Of a stretch of 64,000 bases of DNA, positions 36,561 through 51,500 are shown one piece after another (the stretch's first letter is position 1; the number at the start of each line of letters is the position of its first letter). Source of the DNA: Ascidia mentula (lineage: Eukaryota > Chordata > Ascidiacea > Phlebobranchia > Ascidiidae); contig OX387202.1 of the NCBI GenBank assembly GCA_947561715.1, forward strand, positions 14,087,001 through 14,151,000. The letters are read 5' to 3'. Made by a program: the position numbers and the translations under genes. Below the pieces are notes generated by a model. It had not been told where the DNA came from. It saw nothing but the letters and a program-made list of their open reading frames with translations, and ran no database searches.

Positions 36561-39558
36561 TCAAGCGTAATAGGGAGGGGGCGAAGGCATCCTATGTCGT
36601 AGGTGTGGAGGAATATTCCCATGCATTCCACCACCTGGAATTCCGTTTTGCATCCGATACCTACACAGAAATATGCACATATAAGCAATGGAGCCAATAT
36701 CACAGCCATTTGGCCGGGCAAGATGGTCACTAAAACCGCACTAATGAAACATTATAGGTGGTAACAGTTGCCTGTGTATTATAAACCTTTTTTATTTGTC
36801 ATGCAGCACGCAATGCAGCTCACATAAAATCAATATTCATTTTTACTTCGCGATCCAGATTGATAAATGCTCAAAGTTTACTGTTTTTAACTAAAAAATA
36901 TCCACGGTGTCAATATTTCTTTAATATTTTCGAAGATTATCAAATTCTACGTAAACTTTACGTTCTCACGAATAAGAATAATTTTTACGCCGCAAACAAA
37001 ATCCATACCTCGGACCCATGGAGCGGGGCATTGTCATCATTTGAGGGTTTGGCATCATATTTCCGTCATTTCCTTAAAAATTCAGCATTAATTAAGTGGA
37101 AAAACAATTAATTTATATTTCGACATAATAAAAAAAAATAGTTTAGTCTCAGTAAATTAGGTTTTTAGCATTAAAAATATAATTTGTTCCTAGCTTGGGT
37201 AGCAATAAAAAATATTCAACAAAACATAAAATTACGTCTTGGCATGTTGTCCCAATCATTCGCAGCTTCGAAACCCGGATTCCAATAACCGCCTCTGGTT
37301 GGTCGAGAACCTGACACAAGAAATGTCACGTGACGCAAATAAACCAATAATTTTTCATTACAAAGCTCTTGCCGTGTTTCATCTAACACTAAAAAACGAT
37401 TTTCCATTAATGGTCAAGAAAGCATAAACAACTTGGACAAACATTATCCAGTGATTAGAAAGAAAGAAAATGTACATCTCTTCTGACAAAGTACTTTACC
37501 AGCTGTCAGGATCAGCAGCAAATTAAAGATTTGCCTCTTTAACGTCAAACTTGTACATTCGCATCAATTTGGAATAAACAGAAATTATAAAAACAAACTT
37601 ACCGGGCTGCAATGTAAGGTATGGGTTTCTCATCTTGTAACTCATATTTGGCGGCGGGTGCATCCCCCTTGGACCCCCATAAGTAGGGTACCTGGGTGTG
37701 CGTCGAATTGGAGGTTGGCCCATCATGTTGGGTCCAGCTCCTGGGCCATGGGGTCGAACCATCATTGGCCCTGGGTTGCGGTGGGGCATAAACCGAGGGT
37801 CGTAACCGGGATTCGGACCCCTCTCCATACTCATGGACCTCTGTATTGGCATTCCCTGAACTGGAAGAGATAAAATTAAATGTTAGAAAGCAATGTAGTA
37901 GAGAATATGTCTATTATTTCAAGCTTTAAGTTCCCTTTCTGAACATTTATTTGACATCGACGTGTTTACTTGTTAACTGATTCTGGGAATCATTCCCCAT
38001 TCTATTAAAATCGCCGTGATTTTTACTTGATATACTTTATACCGATTATGTTATAAGCATGGAAACGATATGTTAATTCAACTTAACAATTATTCCAACT
38101 AATCCCCAAACATTTCAAACAAACTGAATTTACGTCAAGTTTGTGCATACACAGCAAGCAAACCTGGCATTGATTGTGGTCCCTCGGGTCTAAATCTTGA
38201 AGGAGAAGCGCTCTCCGGTCTTCGCATGCTGACCGATCTCCGAGCTACTCTTCCTCTTCTCATGGAGTCTGTGTTATAGTTGTCGCTCCTATCTTCGTCC
38301 AATGACATCGGTCTTTTCTGCATCTGCTCCGGAAATTGTTAGTGAATAAACAAAAGTAGATAAGACCTTACAAGGAACACAAGCAAAAGTTGGCAACAAA
38401 CAAAATTGTAAAATATGTTTGTATAAGTGTTTTCAATTTCAATAACCCTAAGTTGTTGAAATGTACTGGTACCAAGATATGCAAATTCCCTTTCAGCAGA
38501 GATTTCCAGTTAAATTAATGGTTTGGTACGTCAGTTGTTCCCTGATACTGCATTACAATTTAGCCACACTTGTGCAGCCAGTACCTGTCTTAGTCTTCCT
38601 GCAGAAATTGTGGAGGCAGAAATCACTGTAGTCTGATCGTCTTCCAAGTAGCTTGGTGGAGGTTTCGGTCGCTTCTTGAGGGCGCTCTTGAGTGGCATTT
38701 CACTCGACACAACACTCATCGTGTCACTGGCCCCACCGTCTGTAAATATAGCGCTCTCTGCTCCGGCCGACTTTGAGTCATCGTCCACTGATTTTGTTGA
38801 CGTCGCGTCTGTTTGCGTCACCAGGTCGGAACCGCCTCTTGATGTTGCGTCATCCGCAACAGTCGATGAAACTTCGGAAGGCGTTTGGGCAGTGCTTCTA
38901 CTTGTTTTAGGATGTGTTTTGTCTTCAGTATTCGCTGGAGCAACATCTGCATGAAGAGTATTGTTTTAAATAAAATTCCTCCGAACGCGAAACTCTCATA
39001 CTACATAAGGCGCAAAAATGTTGTTTAAATACTGTTATGTTAATATACTAGACTGGAGAATGAATTGAAATTATACTAGAAGGTATACTATAGACTGGTG
39101 TTAAAATATACTAGAGTGGATTACATGGAATGGTTGTTCAAAACTCATTACCTTTAGTGGGAATGTGGCCATTGGTTTGTTGTACGGGAATTGCTCCGTT
39201 CTCTATCGGCACAACATTAGTTGCATCCGTTGCATCATTTGCTTGATCTCCCTTCGCTCCATTCTTTTCTTCCTTCCTCTTCTGTCTGCGACGCTCCTTG
39301 GCCTATAAGATTGATCAAAACGTAACGAGACTATTTAGTGCTAACAATTGTCGTACAACGACGAAGATCAGACAAAAACACTTACAAGTCTTTGTCTTCT
39401 CTTCCGCTCCTGCTCCTTCTTCATCTGGTTGTTCTTCAACCTCCTGTGTACGAATCCGATCACAAGCAGGATGGCCAAGAGGAGGACCACACCCCCAACC
39501 ACGCCCCCAATCACAATGTTGCTCACTGACGCAGCGGGATCTATTGGCTTTAATTTGC
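36561..39558 (-). other. Receptor TM segment and cytoplasmic tail
   Basis: Exon 29 has a Gly/Val/Leu TM helix (IVIGGVVGGVVLLLAILLVI) and a strongly basic juxtamembrane run. The tail, about 400 aa, has Ser/Thr/Asp-rich, Arg/Ser-rich and Pro/Gly/Met-rich parts, with RPKPPPSYLED (a PPxY WW-ligand motif) and a PSPPPYYA end. The LRP6 PPPSPxS phosphorylation motif is absent. Confidence 0.85.
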
Positions 39559-42500
39559 CTGCAGGAATATTAAAGCAAACATGTTCTACACATTTACTAC
39601 TGGAAGACCGCAAGATGGAAATATATGGTATTTTTATTACGTTTGAAACAAACCTTTCTTTCAACCAACATATTTTTATACTAGTTTGTACCATAATACT
39701 TCCAACATCCAACTAACATTATTCCAAAGTCTAAAAAGCCACGAGAAATTACAACTTCAAATATCATAAATAAAGAGTTATACACTTACAGTAATGAACG
39801 TGCATCGAGCCGTAAGTGGCCGTTTCCTTGTTAGGTGCGCATTTATGACAAAAATCTCTTCCCCTCTGGTCCTGGTAGTAATTGACTGGACAGAAAGGAC
39901 AGGACCCGTCTTCCCAATACGTTCCCTTCGGACATTTCACTGTAAAAACATATTTCGTGAAGGAGTTGCGACGACCCGAAAAAATATTTTTAGAGCATAA
40001 ATTACGCAATAACTTACCGCAACCATTTTCATCCGTAAGTGTCCCACTCTCGCACACTACCTCGAGTTGTGATATAGATGTTGTGTTATCAAACTTGTAA
40101 TCTTTGTTGTCTGTTCCCGTTGCAACTATCTTGGCCTGGTAGACCATGTCCACCAATTGCGTCGTGGCTCGTTTCACAATTCTTCGCACTTCATTTGTCG
40201 ATTTAATGTTTCTAACTTCATCCATGTCCACCTGAAGGAATGTAACTTTCACATTAACGCGGATTTTACACAGGAGCTCACGAGAAGATTGCATGATTTC
40301 TATGTTCATGTATTTTTACACTCGGCTGTTCAGAATTATTTTCATTCTTACGATTTCTATGCTTAAAAAAGTCTCACCGATTTGTTTGTGAAATACTGGG
40401 TCAGTTACAAAAGCAACGCTCAATAAGAACGTACTACGGTTATTTTGCCAATAGCAGGACCTTAGGTCCGCGGCTGGAAAAGGGTTGCTGGCCCCTGTTG
40501 TGTTGCATACATAGGATAACGATGAACTTACAGTCATTTTGACTCTTAACTCGACTTCATCCACACATTCCATGGAGAATTTGTTTTTGGCGCTGTTACA
40601 AAATCCCAGCCTCTCTTTCCTGATCCTGCACCCGGTGTGAGTTCTGAGGGCGGAGGTGAATAACTTCCGCTGGTTGCCATAGAAATCGGGAGACTTTTTG
40701 CATGGACACAGAAAGACGAGACTCAAGTTTTGCATTACGTTTCCAACAGACGGCGCTGCAAGGAAGTAAACGTGTGTGGTTAGATAACATACTTATAAGG
40801 AATCTTTTGGCATTTATACGTTGAAGATCAGCGTTAGAGAAATAAAGTATTTCCCGCAAAGCACATGAAAGTGAGCAAACGAACTTGCTCTGAATTACGA
40901 GAGTATTGAATTATTTCCTCAAGCGTTAACTTACACGTTTAAAAAGGGTTATTTTTCTATCCTCAAAACAAGCAGCTGTTTTTAGATTTAAATACCTTAG
41001 CTTCACTGCTTTTAAAGAGTTTGTGCACTTCTCGTGCATATGTCTAGCCACTGCATTGACTATGACAACATTGTCGCCACAAGATGTCTCGATTTACAGT
41101 CACGAACCTTGGCATACGTTGTCGTCCAAGAATGGAAGCCACTGTCTCATATTGAAAAGCTTATTGTCAGTGCATTTTATGTAGGGATCGGCCAGTGTGA
41201 GGCGATAACCTTTATGGCACGTCACAAGACACTTCTGTATTTTGTCCGTTTCATCGGTGGTGCAACTCAGTCGGCTGTTATTCGGAGCATGAGGAAAGCC
41301 GCATTGTGTGGCTATAATACAATAACACGGGTAAGACTTGTTGTATAGATTTAGTACAAACTTTATATCACTGCTCTGAAATTAATTTTAGTATGTAGGC
41401 TATATTGTTTGTCTAAAGATTTGCAAAGGCGTGAGCTATGTTCCCAAGTAGCTGTATATATATACATAACACTAATACTAAAAGACCGATACAACCAGGC
41501 TAATAATATGTTATAAACCCTTCTACTGTGAGAAAGTGGGGTAAACCTTTGAACATTTTGGAAAAACATGGCTGGCATAAAGATAAGAATCTCGGTGAAA
41601 TACAAACAGAAACATCTTTCACAACTAAAACAAAAAGAAAAATATAACAGGCATTTCAATAAAGATAGAAATTTAGGCTTGAAGTGTTCCAACGAAGACC
41701 GACTTAGCAGTTACCGAAAGCTCAGTTCAATAAGTCCTAATTTTATTTTAACAAATCCCCTACAAGATCGCCCATGCCAAATTATGCCAAAACCTCAACG
41801 CCCAGTACTCACATGTTTCGATCACGGCGAGAGAAAACAAGCAGGTAGCCCAGTTCCCCTCCTGGTCGAAAGCCATGTACTCAATGTCGTATAAACCGCT
41901 CGTGAACGGCCCAGGTTCGTACGTTGACGTCACGTTCAAAGGCAAACCGGAGTTGTCCTCAAATTTGGGGATTTCCCAGTTGACGTGTACGTGTTTACCC
42001 GAATAAGTGTCAACCCTTATATCGTCCGGACAAGAAACAGAAGTTGGAGATGTTTTGTCTGTGAAAATATAGGTCTTGTTGCACTGCTGGTTACGAAATG
42101 GTTGTAGGTAATAAACTCCATCGCTTGTTAATAAAGGTACTCGTTTTCTGTACTGCTGTTTGTCAATTGTATTATAAGATAGAGAAATTTAGACATAAAT
42201 TGAAAAATGGGATGAGGCTTTTTTTATGAAATGCACAACCATGTAAATAAGCTTGGAGTATTTTACTGAATGGACCTCGTTATTGAAGATAACTTGCTTC
42301 AGTACACGATATTGCACACAAGTAACTAGCCTGCGCCTTAATTAAGATTAGTAGGAGTACATACTAAAATAACTCACTTCGTGTATAATGATAAGATCAG
42401 TAAGGGTTAATTGCTGAATCGACTCACCCACAATTTTTAAGGAGACCACGCAAAAAGTCCACTTCCCAAAACGGTCATAAGCGTGAAAGTGCACAATGTG

Positions 42501-45500
42501 CCTCCCACTCCCCATTCGCACCACATCAACCGGTTCGTCATTGGTATTAACCGCAGTTACGTTGATGGGATCACCGTATCCGTCCACGGCTTCAAGGCCC
42601 AGTAGATCGGGTGATACTAGCACATAGCTGAGATCTGGCGGAAGCTGAAGGCTGTACAGGGCGTTTCGGTCGCAGTTCGTAAACATGGGTCTTGGAGCTG
42701 TTGAGATCAAATTGATAGTTTGGTTTATTTTTGGTTGCAAAAGCAGGGTTCTAATTAATGTTTGCGGTGATTGATTATACGATGTCAGCTCCAAAGCTAA
42801 TTCACACACCTTGGAGTAATGTAGGTTTACGACAACTCGCTTGCCTAGTTTTGACATGTCTTGAGGTATTTGACGCAAATGTATGCTTTTGCTTGACAAG
42901 TTGGAATCGCGCCACTACACCAAGAACGATTCCTGGCTATTCATCAAACGTATCCGGGATTATTTTACATTAAAACTCCAAATCAGTAAGTTTTCATATA
43001 TTTGGTACTTGTTTCACCTGCTGTAGTTTTTACAGTGGTTGTTGAGATTGTTGTCGATGCTGTTGATGTCGACGTTTCTGTAACTGGTGGCGTTGCACTT
43101 GAATTTAACAACATGGTCGTGTTTTCAACCAGTGCTGCCACGGCCGTTGGTGTTACACTTGGTACCTTCAAATGCAAAGGAAATAATAGTTTTGTTATAG
43201 GATCAAACAATTCACAGTATTTATCTGAACAAGTCTAAATAACACCATGTATTTTGACAAGGAATTACCACTAAATTTTTTATGCGAAAAGTTATAATTA
43301 TACTAGAATTACAAGCACATGGGCGCCTATAAAACCTCAAAGAATATCCAATCAGTCAATTTTGTCTCAAATGTGCAAGTATTATCAATAACCTGTGACG
43401 TAGGTGGTGGCGTGGTGACTTTTACTGCCCATGGTGCAGTAGAGGAGGCGGTTGGGGTTGGGGTTGGAGTGGTGGTTGGTGGAAAGGTGCTCGTTAGCAT
43501 TTCGGCTTGTTCCTCTGTAAGAAAGTAAAACAGTTATGTGTAAGTGTATTAGGTTTATAGGCATCGTAGCCCAGACATTGCAGCCTAGCTGGATCAGCAA
43601 CTATTTTTTCCTGACAAGTCGGAGCGAGATTTGAACCCGCACAGTGGGGGAGATCCTGCCAATCATGCCGTTGCACGAAACATTGCTGCGTTTTGTATGA
43701 GTGAATGTAGTTGTACATACAGTTAGTATGTTACGAACAGCATGGAGTGCTTGGTTGATTTACATCGATTTTTAACACAAACCTGTTGTTCTACTTCGAA
43801 CACTTTGCCGCTATACTAAAGACGCCAAAAGCATTTTTCCATTCTATTTACCAGTAACACAAGTCCGTCTGTCGTCGGCGAGCACCAGGTGATCAGGACA
43901 AAGACAAATACTTTCCAGGTTGTCCGGAATACAAATGTGGCTGCAACGATGAATTCTCGGCTGACAAGGACCACTTGGACCTAAAGTATGGAGTTAAAAT
44001 CACTCAAAAAATACAAAGACATGAAAGTAAGAGCGAAAATAACTTCAAAAATATAACACAGAAACAGCGACAATGATTTTTGAAAGTATATGGAAATATC
44101 TTTCAGAAAAGTGTTGTATCTTTTCTCTAGTTCCTAGGCTTCAAATGAACAAACAATCACAGACGTAGGAACACAACTCACGGGTTTTCTCATAATTCTG
44201 AGTATAAATAGACTGGCCCATATTGTTATTAACACTGTCATGTCTGTGACGTCGGTCAGGTCAACTCCTTATAATGATGGAGCTACACCAATCGAGTCAG
44301 TCAAACTGATGATGACATAAGTTTTTGTCGAAACGTCTTATTTTAACATGACAGTGTTAATAACAATATGGGCCAGTCTATTTATACTCAGAATCACAGA
44401 CGGGTATTATGAAAAATGGTGTATTAAGTTTATACAATGCAGTAACAGAAACCATCGTCAAAACGGCAAGTTTCGTCTTACCTGGATACACGAATACGTT
44501 TTGCACGTGTATCTGAGAAGGCTTCACCATATCACTCATCACCACGTCGAACTTCATGTCGTACACACTGTTGTAGTCGCTCATTTTCACAACAGTTCTA
44601 TTCCTCCAATCGCTGAAGACGAGTGAGTCGCTGTTCTCAAGCTTTCCGAGGCCGTAAAGGTGCTCGGCTGATCCGAAGAGCGCTATGTAGTCATCCACAA
44701 GACCAGTTGTGGCTGTTGTGAAAAAAGAGGGATGTTGTGAATTGGATTGACACAGATAGAACTCTTAAAATATGTGTAGGAATCTCCCGACAGTCTTATG
44801 GGCAAATGAGACTTGGTATCTGATTTTTTAACCAGGTATATAAGAGAAAACTTAAGTCATTTGTCTTTATGTTTCTGATATATACGTTTCGCCTACAATT
44901 CGGCATCGTCAGTATCACTAACAAAAACAACGCGACACATATAGATCAGAAACAATATAAAGACAAATGACTTGGGTTTTCTTTAAAATAACTCTTTGAT
45001 CGACACACTTAGGTCTGCAATGATGAGACCGTATATAGGACAGAACAGTGTGAACTGTCTACAGCTCACTTAACTCTTACTTTACCAAACAATTTCCTTC
45101 AGTAGTTATCCAAGCTACTTTTTAGTAGGTGTAGATCATGTAGTTAAACATACACAACTGCTGACAGATACGCAACCACAGTTTCAAAAATACCAAAGCA
45201 TAAAAATCAAGCAAAAAGCTATTCCAGTTTTTCTTACTATATCTTCCGGCTTGGGTTGCCTGAATGCTAACGGTTCCACCGTCAGTGAAGAAAATTTTTT
45301 CACTGCCTTCATCGTAAAAGACTCCGTTCGGCCACTGCAGATCGTCCGTCACTAGAGGTCGCATATCTTGCCCGCTCATCTTGGCGCTTGCCAGCATTGG
45401 AGTGGATCCCCATTCCGTCCAGTACATCATTCTAATCGAACAAAAAATTAATATGAGCTTTTATTGAACGTGACTACAGAATGTTTTCACAGACACATGG

Positions 45501-48500
45501 TTTAGATAGCGTGAAAGTCGCTTTCATCAGTAATTTTCGAACTGCACCTCCTGTATCAGCCTGGGAAGGTGTTTGAAATGAAAACACGTCGCTTGTTTTC
45601 ACACTTTGGGAAAATTATGCCAATTTAATGTCTGGAACAGTAGCGTAATAAGTTACAAAATGCGTTTGATACTCATTATAACCTCATTGACAAGTTGATC
45701 GCCATAAGGTACATTGATAAGACCCGACAGGTCGCAACAGGGTGCACTCTCTGTAGCTAACTAAACGTTATTATACCTTATTTTACACAACATATTTTAT
45801 TATTCCTACAATAAATTACCCTGTTTCTGGAGTGAGAATGATCGCCCTCGGTTTATCGAGTTGTGTTAAAACGGTTGAATGTTGCCTGGTAGTGAGATGC
45901 ATCACTTCGATCGTTCCTTTCATGGCGTCAGTCCAGTATAAGAGTCTCTGCACCGGATCCAAAGCCATCCCGTCGACTCGGCCTGCATAGAAGGGAAACG
46001 GTAATGTGGTTAGTTTTACATGTTCAGCAAATGGTTTTGATAAACGTTTGACGATTTGTGCAGTTGCTTGGAAGCTTATTGGGATCGATTTGGTTAGATT
46101 GTCTTGAAGTTTTAAATACTTCTTGTCACAAACGGTATTCAATTACAATTCTGGGCAAAAATTTTGTGCTAAAATGATCCACGTACCAAGTCGGTGTAGA
46201 GATGCTTCTGCTTGCAAAACACTGCGGTTTACATCAATTGGTCCAGATATAACGTACCTATGTTTCTGTAAACAGTCTCAATAGTATCCGCGCTTCTACC
46301 GTCAAGCGGCTTTCGGTTTATCCTCTGCCTTCCGTTGTCGGCCCAGTAAATGTAGTTGGTCAGAGGGTCAAAGGTCACAGCAACTATGTCACTGAGCTGG
46401 TCGAATGTTTGAACCACAGCGTACGACTCTCTGTTGTCTGGAGGTATCAAACTCTTCATCATGATTCTGTTGCCATCGGCAACGAGAATAAACGATTCTG
46501 GGGCTGTGTGAAGAGTAAAGGTGTGTTATAGGTATTTGATGTATAGACTGGTTAGGTGGGAGGAAATACGACATATATGTGGGATATGTTTGTATCTACT
46601 TTGCACTGGTTACACTAAACTGCAAAAGTCATGTTAAATAAAATAAAATAAAGAGTAACGCAAATTTCTGATATAAATATTGTATTCTAATCAAAAACAC
46701 AGGTCCACAGAACAAAAATATTTTATAAATTAAATCATTAGTTTTGTAAAAAATATTTTTGGTCTGGTTTGTAGCAAAGAAGTAACCATTTGTAGGCATA
46801 TCCTAATAGCAGATTTTGAAAGATTGCCCGAAGGTATTTGGGCTTTAACATTGTTGTATTTTTAAAAGAAGGGTTTTTGAACTTACGGACACAATTCCAA
46901 TGGTTGTTTTCCGATGGGACAGTGCCGCTCTCATCCGAACACAGACATAAATAGTCCTCCTCATCCGACGAAACACAAATGTCGCTGCAATTGTTACCTC
47001 GCGTACAAGCCGATACCACTTTAACATAAAAGATACATTTGAAACGACTTATTAGATTATAACAATAAACACCAACAGTTGCTCTCGATTTTGAAAAGAT
47101 GCCCAAAGAATAAACACTTTTCGATTTGATTTTATCAGGTATAATCAGATTAAAATGCTTTGAAAGTTTTTAGCACAGTTTCACGAACGGGCGTTATTTC
47201 GTACAATAAAGACATATTTTACAACAAACCATTTTTAAACAGCGAAAATCCACAAACAACGCTCACCGTTTAGTGGAATGTTGGTTGTGGCGTAGGCGAT
47301 ACCAGTCGGTCGGCTTACACCCACTATAAACTCTGATGTTCTGCCTGATGAAATGTCATGCTCATAAATCCCTCCAAGTTCCCAGTCGGTGAGGTAAAGC
47401 TTTTCCGTGTTCATGCTTACTCCAAACGGAAGCTACGACAAACACACAACTAGATAAATGATATATAAATAAAAAATCAGTTGTTGCACAAACGAATGCA
47501 GAGAAAATGTACCTATAGGTGCTCTTCAATTTGATCAATTCAAGTCGGTTAAAAGCGCAACACACACAAACATAAGCAACATGGCTCGAAACACTGATAC
47601 CAAAAGACGAAACGTTATGTTGTAGTGCCATTGGAGTCGGATGTGGAGCCAACTTTTTGTTACATTATAAGTTAGAACAAAGTATGAAGGAATACGCTCG
47701 CTGTGAGATTTGAACCCACAACCTACTACAGAAGCTGACAGGTTAAAGCCGTCCTCGAGATAGAATGGATACTACAAAGTGCACAGACAACCAAACTCAG
47801 TTCAAGTTTGTATATAAACCTATAGCGAATGCCTTAAAACGTATGATTACATACATTCATACCATATTAAAAGAATGAGATTAATATACACAGAGCATTT
47901 CAACACTAACTGGAGGTATACAGTCAAACACTCCGCTTAAATCCACACACCTGCATCTCGACGTCGGCTATCTCCACTTCTTCTGCGTAACCCAAAATAA
48001 TGTCATATCGTATCAACATTGGGGAGTCCTGGTATATGATAGTGCCGTTTGATTGGACGAATGAACTTTTGCGACGAGAGTCGGTAATGTAGAGGTTCTG
48101 GCTATCATAGGCCAGTCCGTTAGGGTTTTCAAGGTCGACTTCCAGTTCGACAGGGTTTTGGCCGTCAAGGTCAAGACGGACCACTTTTGGCACTGTACCC
48201 CAGTCGGACACGTACAAGTCACTGAAAAAAGAGCGAAGCATTGACGGATGCTGTAACGGTATTTTACGATTTCTATGTCGTGATTTGGCAAAATAATTCC
48301 ACGGTAGCATGCGGCCTACCCGCTTTGTGGATTGATGACCAAGTCACGTGGCTTGCTAAATCCGGATGACGTTAGTATTTTACGTTTCAAGGGGTCAGCG
48401 AGGTCAACCATCTCGATGCGGTGGTAGGGAGATCCCCCTCTTTCGGTACCAATGTTTGTGAAATACAGATAACGATTCAACCAGTCAACACACAAACCTG

Positions 48501-51500
48501 TAAAATACGTATGTGAATGTGCTGAAAAACGTTCTCGAATGCACTTTATCGATACAGTAAAACGGTATTCGCAAACCTTTTAAAATATCAGTTTATTTTT
48601 TTATCACTGTCTGGCAACAAACGACTTTTTTGTGTATGTAAGCAACTTAAAATGCAGCAATTTTTGACAATGGTACACCATCTGTCAGGTGCTTAGATTT
48701 ATTGGGTAAAAAATACAGTTAACGTTAAAGTTTATTAACCTTTTAACATCGATTCATACGCTAGAGGAAACGCGATAAAATATAAACAGAGATAATTAAA
48801 TCGTCACCCTGAAACTACCAATTAGTGAAGCGAATAGCGTTTGTCGACAGGTAGTTATCCCACGCCGAGGCACGTCACCTCATTGTCGATGCTTCGTGAC
48901 GTAACAATGGCACAGCGATAAACTGGCGAAGTACTTGACAAACCGGTTTTTTATGGCGACGGAAAGTTTCCGAACAACAAAATATGAAAGGTTGCTGCTA
49001 GGACGCTTTGACTTACAGCTGAAAGCTTCCGGACCAAAGAGGTCAATGCATGATGGATAATGTTACAAGCCATTTGAACTGTAACTGTTTCTAACCCAAG
49101 ACGAAATACGCAAAAAAGTAACTAAGTTGTTGGAGATCATTTGCAATGCTAATATCAATTGCTACATGCAATACATAGAATCAATAAAATATCTTATCTA
49201 CAAAATACAACAAATCTGTTCTCGCAATGAAATACTACCTTACAATAAATATACGGGGTAATCATCATCAGATTGTATTACGCCAGTGACTGAGCCACGA
49301 AATGGCTTCGGGGTAAAGATGAATTTGTCAACGATATCGCAATAAACTATTTGGTAATTTACCGTCTACTGTTCCTATTCCATCTTCGATAAAAACCTCA
49401 ACTGCGGATTTGTTCATTGCTTTTCGGTAAATCTTATTCATGGCAACATCACTCCAATACACCATCTGCCCAAATTGAAGAAAACATATTGTAGTGAACC
49501 AAAGGTAAATATATTTTGCATATAAGACATGAGTGATGGTAAAAATTATTTCGCACCTGTACGTATGCAACATGCGTGTATTGTTAAATGTGGTTCAAAT
49601 TCCCCCCCCCAAAAAAAAATTTGTCCTTTATCACATGTATGAAACATGTATAGACATTTTTGAACATTGTGCATGCTGTGTATGGCCTAAAGTACTGCAC
49701 ATAGGGCACTTTGGCTTAAATTGCACATTTAATAGTCATTCGAACACCTTTTCATGTATTGACTACCTTATCAATCGGATCAAAATCCACAGCTGATGGC
49801 TGATGAGACTGGGCGAATACAGTAGGGAGTCTTGAGGCTTGTTCCATCATCGACACCAACATTACTGTGCCGTCATCCAGGGATGTGTAAAGCAGGAACT
49901 TCTCGGGGTCTGTGAAAAAGCAGTCATGGATTAAAACAAACAAGTTCACAACGCTCGTCTCTTGGCGTTGATCGGCGTTCTGGTGTGAACGGGTGCATGA
50001 AGTATAAACAAATAACAACAACAAAAACAAACAAACGATTCGCAGGATTAGAATATCGGTGATAATTAATACAAAACAAACAAAGACAACAACAACAACA
50101 TGTCATTGGAGGTTATTATTTAAAAACAAAGTTTAAACGGGTTTCAATATACTGTTTCCATGGACTCACCTTATAATATTTTCAACACTTTTTTAAATCA
50201 TCTTTATGTGCTGTATATAGGCCTACTGTACTGTACATGCGTTTTTCAAGACGAACAATCAAGTTGAAACTATATTGGTAAAATTATTACTCACGAACGC
50301 ATGTTCGTCCGTCAGCTGCGATCACCAACCCTGTGTTGGAAGGGCAAGCACATCGATGTTCATTAGATGAAGTTGGTAGACAGAGGTGACTGCAATAACG
50401 TTGATCAGTCCAGCAAAGGTTCGTGTCTGCAAGCAGAATAAGGCGTTATTTGTACTGTTTAGTTATCTGATGGGTTTTAAGATAGCGGAAGAGCCGCAAA
50501 TCTTGTGACTGCCGAAGGCAAGTTTATTGGAAAATTTGTGCAGCTGCACCTTGAACGATGTGGAAAGACTGCCAGGTCCGTTAATAGTAGCAGATTCAAA
50601 TTTAAAGGAAAAACTCTGGTATTGTTAATGAACATTTATTGCAAATTTATGAAAACAAACGGAAACTTTCTTTGATTTCCATCAAATGCCATTGAATCGT
50701 GTAGTGTTAGCGTGTACGTTACCTGATCCTGAACGTTGTTGCTGTAATTTTGGGTTGATGATGGCGATTCCCATGGGCTTTTCCCCCAAACCGGTAACTG
50801 ACCGTCTCAGGTCCTGTCCGATGCTGGTTATGGAGAAGATAGAGTTCTGCCCCCAAACCCTGCACAAAGTTGTTATTAATTTACACGAAAAAAAATAAAT
50901 TATTTCTGTTTCATTGCAGTGAAGTTGAATAATGTAAACTGTATTAGCTGCAGACAGGGTGTGTACACGCACTGTTTCGACCTGTAAGGTTTCATCATTG
51001 CAGCTGTTGAGTGGCACTGTGCTAGCTTTCACACTAGCAGGCACACTAGTCTCCACTTTGTGGTACCTTTCGGTCAACGTCGATCTGCAGGGTACCCTAT
51101 ACTAGGTACCGAACAACAGAGACCTTACAGGTCGAAACAGTGCGTGTACACACCCTGTCTGCAGCTTTGCAATATTATGGCTATTTTTGCACATGTAAAC
51201 TGTATTGATATTGAAAAATTATCACGAACTAATATTGAACACGACAAGGCTACAAAAATGGATAAAAATGCTGTGAGTTAAAGGATTGATTTTTCAAGAC
51301 CTTAATGCTTCGTTCGCAACACTTTGGTTGCAAAATACTCACACTCTCGCAATTAGGACATGTAATTGTGTTGTTCAATCCAAACTTACCCGAAATAGAT
51401 TCGCCCGTCGAACAGAGAAAGACCGAACGCCGGAGACTCGACAGTAACGGAGTAGTCGATCACAATCGTGTGTTTTCTTCCGTCAAAGTCGCAACTTTCG

